From Clostridium sp. (GTDB lineage: Bacteria > Bacillota > Clostridia > Clostridiales > Clostridiaceae), in assembly GCF_021443865.1 (NCBI RefSeq), contig NZ_JABUTB010000001.1, positions 14,726 through 67,706 on the forward strand: a DNA stretch of 52,981 nucleotides. The letters are read 5' to 3'. The notes below the pieces were generated by a model. The model saw nothing but the letters and a program-made list of their open reading frames with translations. It did not search any database and was not told where the DNA came from. Below, piece after piece: positions 49,907 to 52,981 of the stretch (positions are counted from its first letter, which is position 1; each line of letters starts with the position of its first letter). A program made the translations under genes and the position numbers.

Positions 49907-50878
49907 TTATATCCCTTTTATTAATGTTAAAACTTCATCTTTATTTGGAAGTGCTCCTATAGCTCCTTTTTTGCATACTGTTAATGCAGCGGTTCCATTA
50001 GAAAAAGTTAGTATTTCATTTATTTTTTCCTCTGCTAGATTTATTAATGTATCTAAAGTATTATTTCCCTCTGCAACTTGGTATAAGAATGAACCTATAA
50101 AGGAATCCCCTGCCCCTGTAGTATCTTGAGCCTCCACATTAAAGGATGGTGAGAATATTTTTCTTTTCTTTGTTATAAATTCTGCTCCATTTGTTCCCTT
50201 AGTATATATTATTAATTCAACATCTCCCTTAAATAGAGATTCCAATGCTTCCTTTTCATCTGATATACCAGTTATAAATTCTAATTCTTCATCACTAATC
50301 TTAACTATATTAGATAGTGGTAAAAATTCTAATATTGCTTCTCTACAAGCCTCTTCACTATCCCATAGTGGTAGTCTAACATTTGGATCAAAGCTAATTA
50401 TACAATTATACTTTTTAGCAAATTCTATTGCCTTTTTGTGAGCATATTTAATTGGGGCTTCTATTAAGCTTACAGAACAAAAATGTAATATACCACCATC
50501 TTTAAATACCTCTTCATCTATTTCAGCTTCATTTAAAAGCATATCTGCACTTGGATTTCTATAAAATGAAAAATCTCTTTCCCCATTTTCTTTTAGTGAT
50601 ACAAAAGCTAATGCAGTATTAGCTTCTTTAGTTCTTAAAACCTTTGAAGTGTCTACTCCTAAAGCTTCAACCGTTTCCAATATATGGTCCCCTGGGGCAT
50701 CTAAGCCTAACTTTGTTAGCATTTGTGATTTACCACCTAGTTTTGCAACTGCTGCTGCTACATTAAGAGGTGCTCCACCAGCAACTCTTGAAAAATTATT
50801 TACATCCTTTAAGGCTACTCCCTTTTCATGTGGAATAAAATCTATTAAAGCTTCACCTATTGAAATTACCTTCTTCAT
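49907..50878 (-). CDS. PfkB family carbohydrate kinase (fructokinase-like)
   Basis: ISIGEALIDFIP, VAGGAPLNVAAAVAKLGG, DTTGAGDSFIGSFLYQ. Confidence 0.93.
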   Translation of the reverse strand: MKKVISIGEALIDFIPHEKGVALKDVNNFSRVAGGAPLNVAAAVAKLGGKSQMLTKLGLDAPGDHILETVEALGVDTSKVLRTKEANTALAFVSLKENGERDFSFYRNPSADMLLNEAEIDEEVFKDGGILHFCSVSLIEAPIKYAHKKAIEFAKKYNCIISFDPNVRLPLWDSEEACREAILEFLPLSNIVKISDEELEFITGISDEKEALESLFKGDVELIIYTKGTNGAEFITKKRKIFSPSFNVEAQDTTGAGDSFIGSFLYQVAEGNNTLDTLINLAEEKINEILTFSNGTAALTVCKKGAIGALPNKDEVLTLIKGI

Positions 50879-50928
50879 TCTATTACCTCCTAATATATAA
50901 TTTCACAAAAAATATAACTTTATAAAAA

Positions 50929-50967
50929 AAGTTATCACAACTAGATATAATCAGCTAATGTGATAAC
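50929..50967 (-). terminator. Candidate terminator
   Basis: AGTTATCACA ... TGTGATAACT followed by T7 on minus strand. Confidence 0.6.
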
Positions 50968-51231
50968 TATACTAATTTAACAAATTAAGCCATTAATTAG
51001 CATTATTAAATCTTATTATAATTTACTATTTTGTTTTATTTACTTTTTCCTTAATCTAAACCAATCCTTGGACCTGAAAAAATAAAGTATATTTTCTATT
51101 CTCATATAAATTATCAGGATATGCAACCCTTAATTTCAATTCAATTCCATATTTTTAATAATATACAACTTAAATAAAATCTTTTCCAACTTTATTTCTA
51201 CATATTTCTTTTACTAAAATAATATTAATCA

Positions 51232-51639
51232 CTATATAACTCCAACACCATTTTTCTTCATATATTCATTTAATTCTTCTTTACAATAGCAATTATCCTT
51301 ACAATCACATATTCTAAGAATCATTTTATCTTTTATTTTAGCCTTTTCTTTATTAACTTCTTTTTTTAATATATTAACCCTTTTTTCAATAATGTTATTA
51401 TAAATTAAAACCAAAATTATAACTCCATAGAATTCGTATCTTTTCCAAACTTCAATTAGACTATAATTACTTGTAACAAAACAATATACTATTGCTCCTA
51501 GTATTCCTATAGTTGAAAGTAGAATCTGGCTTTTCTCATATTTTTCAAGAACTTTATTCTTTGCAATTAGGCTATCTACCTTAATTTTAATTTCCTTACT
51601 TATACTTATATTAAATCCTTCCCCTTCATATTTACCCAA
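51232..51639 (-). CDS. Small membrane protein with C-terminal Cys cluster
   Basis: Two hydrophobic segments and ICDCKDNCYCKEE; RBS GGGGGAATGAC upstream. Confidence 0.7.
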   Translation of the reverse strand: MGKYEGEGFNISISKEIKIKVDSLIAKNKVLEKYEKSQILLSTIGILGAIVYCFVTSNYSLIEVWKRYEFYGVIILVLIYNNIIEKRVNILKKEVNKEKAKIKDKMILRICDCKDNCYCKEELNEYMKKNGVGVI

Positions 51640-51749
51640 AAGTCATTCCCCCTAAAATATCTACTTAATAAATACTACTTAAAGAGAAATGTAAATATGC
51701 TATATTTTATAGCTATTATAATTAAATATATAATATTGAAGCATTAATA

Positions 51750-52136
51750 CTAGTATTTTTTTAACAATTCATTAATTATATCAATATCTGCTGGAACCCA
51801 AGTTTGTAATGATAATTCCTCTAATGAAGCCCATTTAGCATCATTATGTGCATTTAAATTAAGACTTCCACCACATATTTCACACATAAAGCAATCCATA
51901 TTTAAATGAAAATCAGGATAATCATAATTTACTGTTGTTATATACTCTATAATTTTAATGTCTAACTCAAGCTCTTCCTTAATTTCACGTATTAATGCTT
52001 CTTCTTTAGTTTCTCCAGACTCTATCTTTCCACCTGGAAATTCCCACATATCCTTAAATTCTCCATAGCTTCTACGAGTTATAAAAATCTTATCTTCCTT
52101 TTTTATTACAGCTGCAACTACATTTATTATCTTCAT
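51750..52136 (-). CDS. Nudix hydrolase (MutT/8-oxo-dGTP diphosphatase-like)
   Basis: WEFPGGKIESGETKEEALIREIKEELELDI canonical Nudix box. Confidence 0.92.
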   Translation of the reverse strand: MKIINVVAAVIKKEDKIFITRRSYGEFKDMWEFPGGKIESGETKEEALIREIKEELELDIKIIEYITTVNYDYPDFHLNMDCFMCEICGGSLNLNAHNDAKWASLEELSLQTWVPADIDIINELLKKY

Positions 52137-52380
52137 AATTCTACAGTCCTTCTTAATCTTTTATTTTATATAAAAACTATATATAATTTTATTTTCTATA
52201 AAAAATAAAGCAATATAATATATGTTAAATATTATATCACTAAAAAAAGATAACTTACCCTTACTAGTAAAGTTATCCTTCCACCTTAATTATATCATTT
52301 AAAAAACATAAAATATAGACTTATATTCCCCCCTTTAGCTGTGATAATATGATGTAAATATAATAAAAAGGAGAATTTAT

Positions 52381-52827
52381 ATGAGTATTGAAAAGAACAA
52401 ATTCACAACTTCTAAATCAAATACAATTTTAGATAATGGACCTTTTTATCACGGAACAAAATCTAATCTTAAAATAGGAGATTTAATTAATATAGGATTT
52501 TCATCTAATTATGGTGAAGGGAAAAAAGCTAATTTTGTTTATATGACAGCAACTTTAGATGCAGCTATATGGGGAGCAGAGCTAGCAATGGGTGATGGCA
52601 ATGAAAGAATATATATAGTTGAACCTACTGGTGACTTTGAAGATGATCCTAATTTGACTAATAAAAGATTCCCTGGAAACCCTACCCGTTCTTATCGTAC
52701 AGCCTTCCCCTTAAGGGTAATTGGTGAATTAACTGAATGGAAAGGTCATTCAGAAGAGGAACTTAAAATTATGAAGTATAATTTAAAAAAGCTTAAGGAA
52801 CAGGGTATTGAAGCAATAAATGAGTAA
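52381..52827 (+). CDS. arr: NAD(+)--rifampin ADP-ribosyltransferase
   Basis: GPFYHGTKSNLKIGDLI, FVYMTATLDAAIWGAELA, GNPTRSYRTAFPLRVIGE. Confidence 0.95.
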   Translation: MSIEKNKFTTSKSNTILDNGPFYHGTKSNLKIGDLINIGFSSNYGEGKKANFVYMTATLDAAIWGAELAMGDGNERIYIVEPTGDFEDDPNLTNKRFPGNPTRSYRTAFPLRVIGELTEWKGHSEEELKIMKYNLKKLKEQGIEAINE

Positions 52828-52863
52828 TTTAATTATTTAATGTCTATTTCTTTTTATATCTAA

Positions 52864-52904
52864 AAAATACTCTAAGGGATTTAATTTCCACTTAGAGTAT
52901 TTTT
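52864..52904 (+). terminator. Terminator of arr
   Basis: AAATACTCTAAG ... CTTAGAGTATTTTT. Confidence 0.85.
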
Positions 52905-52981
52905 AATATTCGCTACTTATATTAAATTACTATAGATTTATTAGCTTTATTAATTAGCTTGGCAGGTATTTCTTCATGTAA

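Noticed and set aside
52249-52276. Hairpin ATAACTT...AAGTTAT as a riboswitch or attenuator of arr
   Set aside because: Short AT-rich hairpin in a divergent intergenic region with no recognised aptamer; insufficient evidence.

Overview
AT-rich, low-GC Firmicutes chromosome segment (gene content and codon usage suggest Clostridium sensu stricto; inferred, not proven). The ORF track plus my own reading support about 32 credible CDSs, mostly on the minus strand. Housekeeping and metabolic genes: two Nudix hydrolases, SLC13/ArsB-type permease, LbH acetyltransferase, two HAD hydrolases, alpha/beta esterase, transketolase, OPT transporter, nitroreductase, asnB behind a T-box, catalase, PfkB kinase. 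Accessory or less usual content: (i) a two-gene remnant of the Ter-associated biosynthetic module (HpcH/HpaI aldolase-like + TRSP phosphoribosyltransferase), divergent from a possible TIR/deoxyribosyltransferase-fold protein; (ii) an extracellular flavinylated reductase lipoprotein behind a textbook MerR-type promoter (19-bp spacer with dyad), next to a beta-propeller sensor kinase that has a close paralog about 9 kb away; (iii) XpaC-TelA pair; (iv) AgrC/AgrA-like two-component system without agrB/agrD in the window; (v) a 13-kb block (36.0-49.6 kb) with a 2691-aa DUF11 repeat protein lacking signal peptide and anchor, a divergent 1147-aa DUF11-like protein, and two DUF3794/DUF11-like ORFs, my best candidate for an under-described (possibly spore-surface) system; (vi) a MITE-like inverted repeat abutting a stop codon; (vii) arr rifampin ADP-ribosyltransferase. 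No rRNA, tRNA, CRISPR or intact IS element recognised. All family calls are from protein motif reading without database searches.
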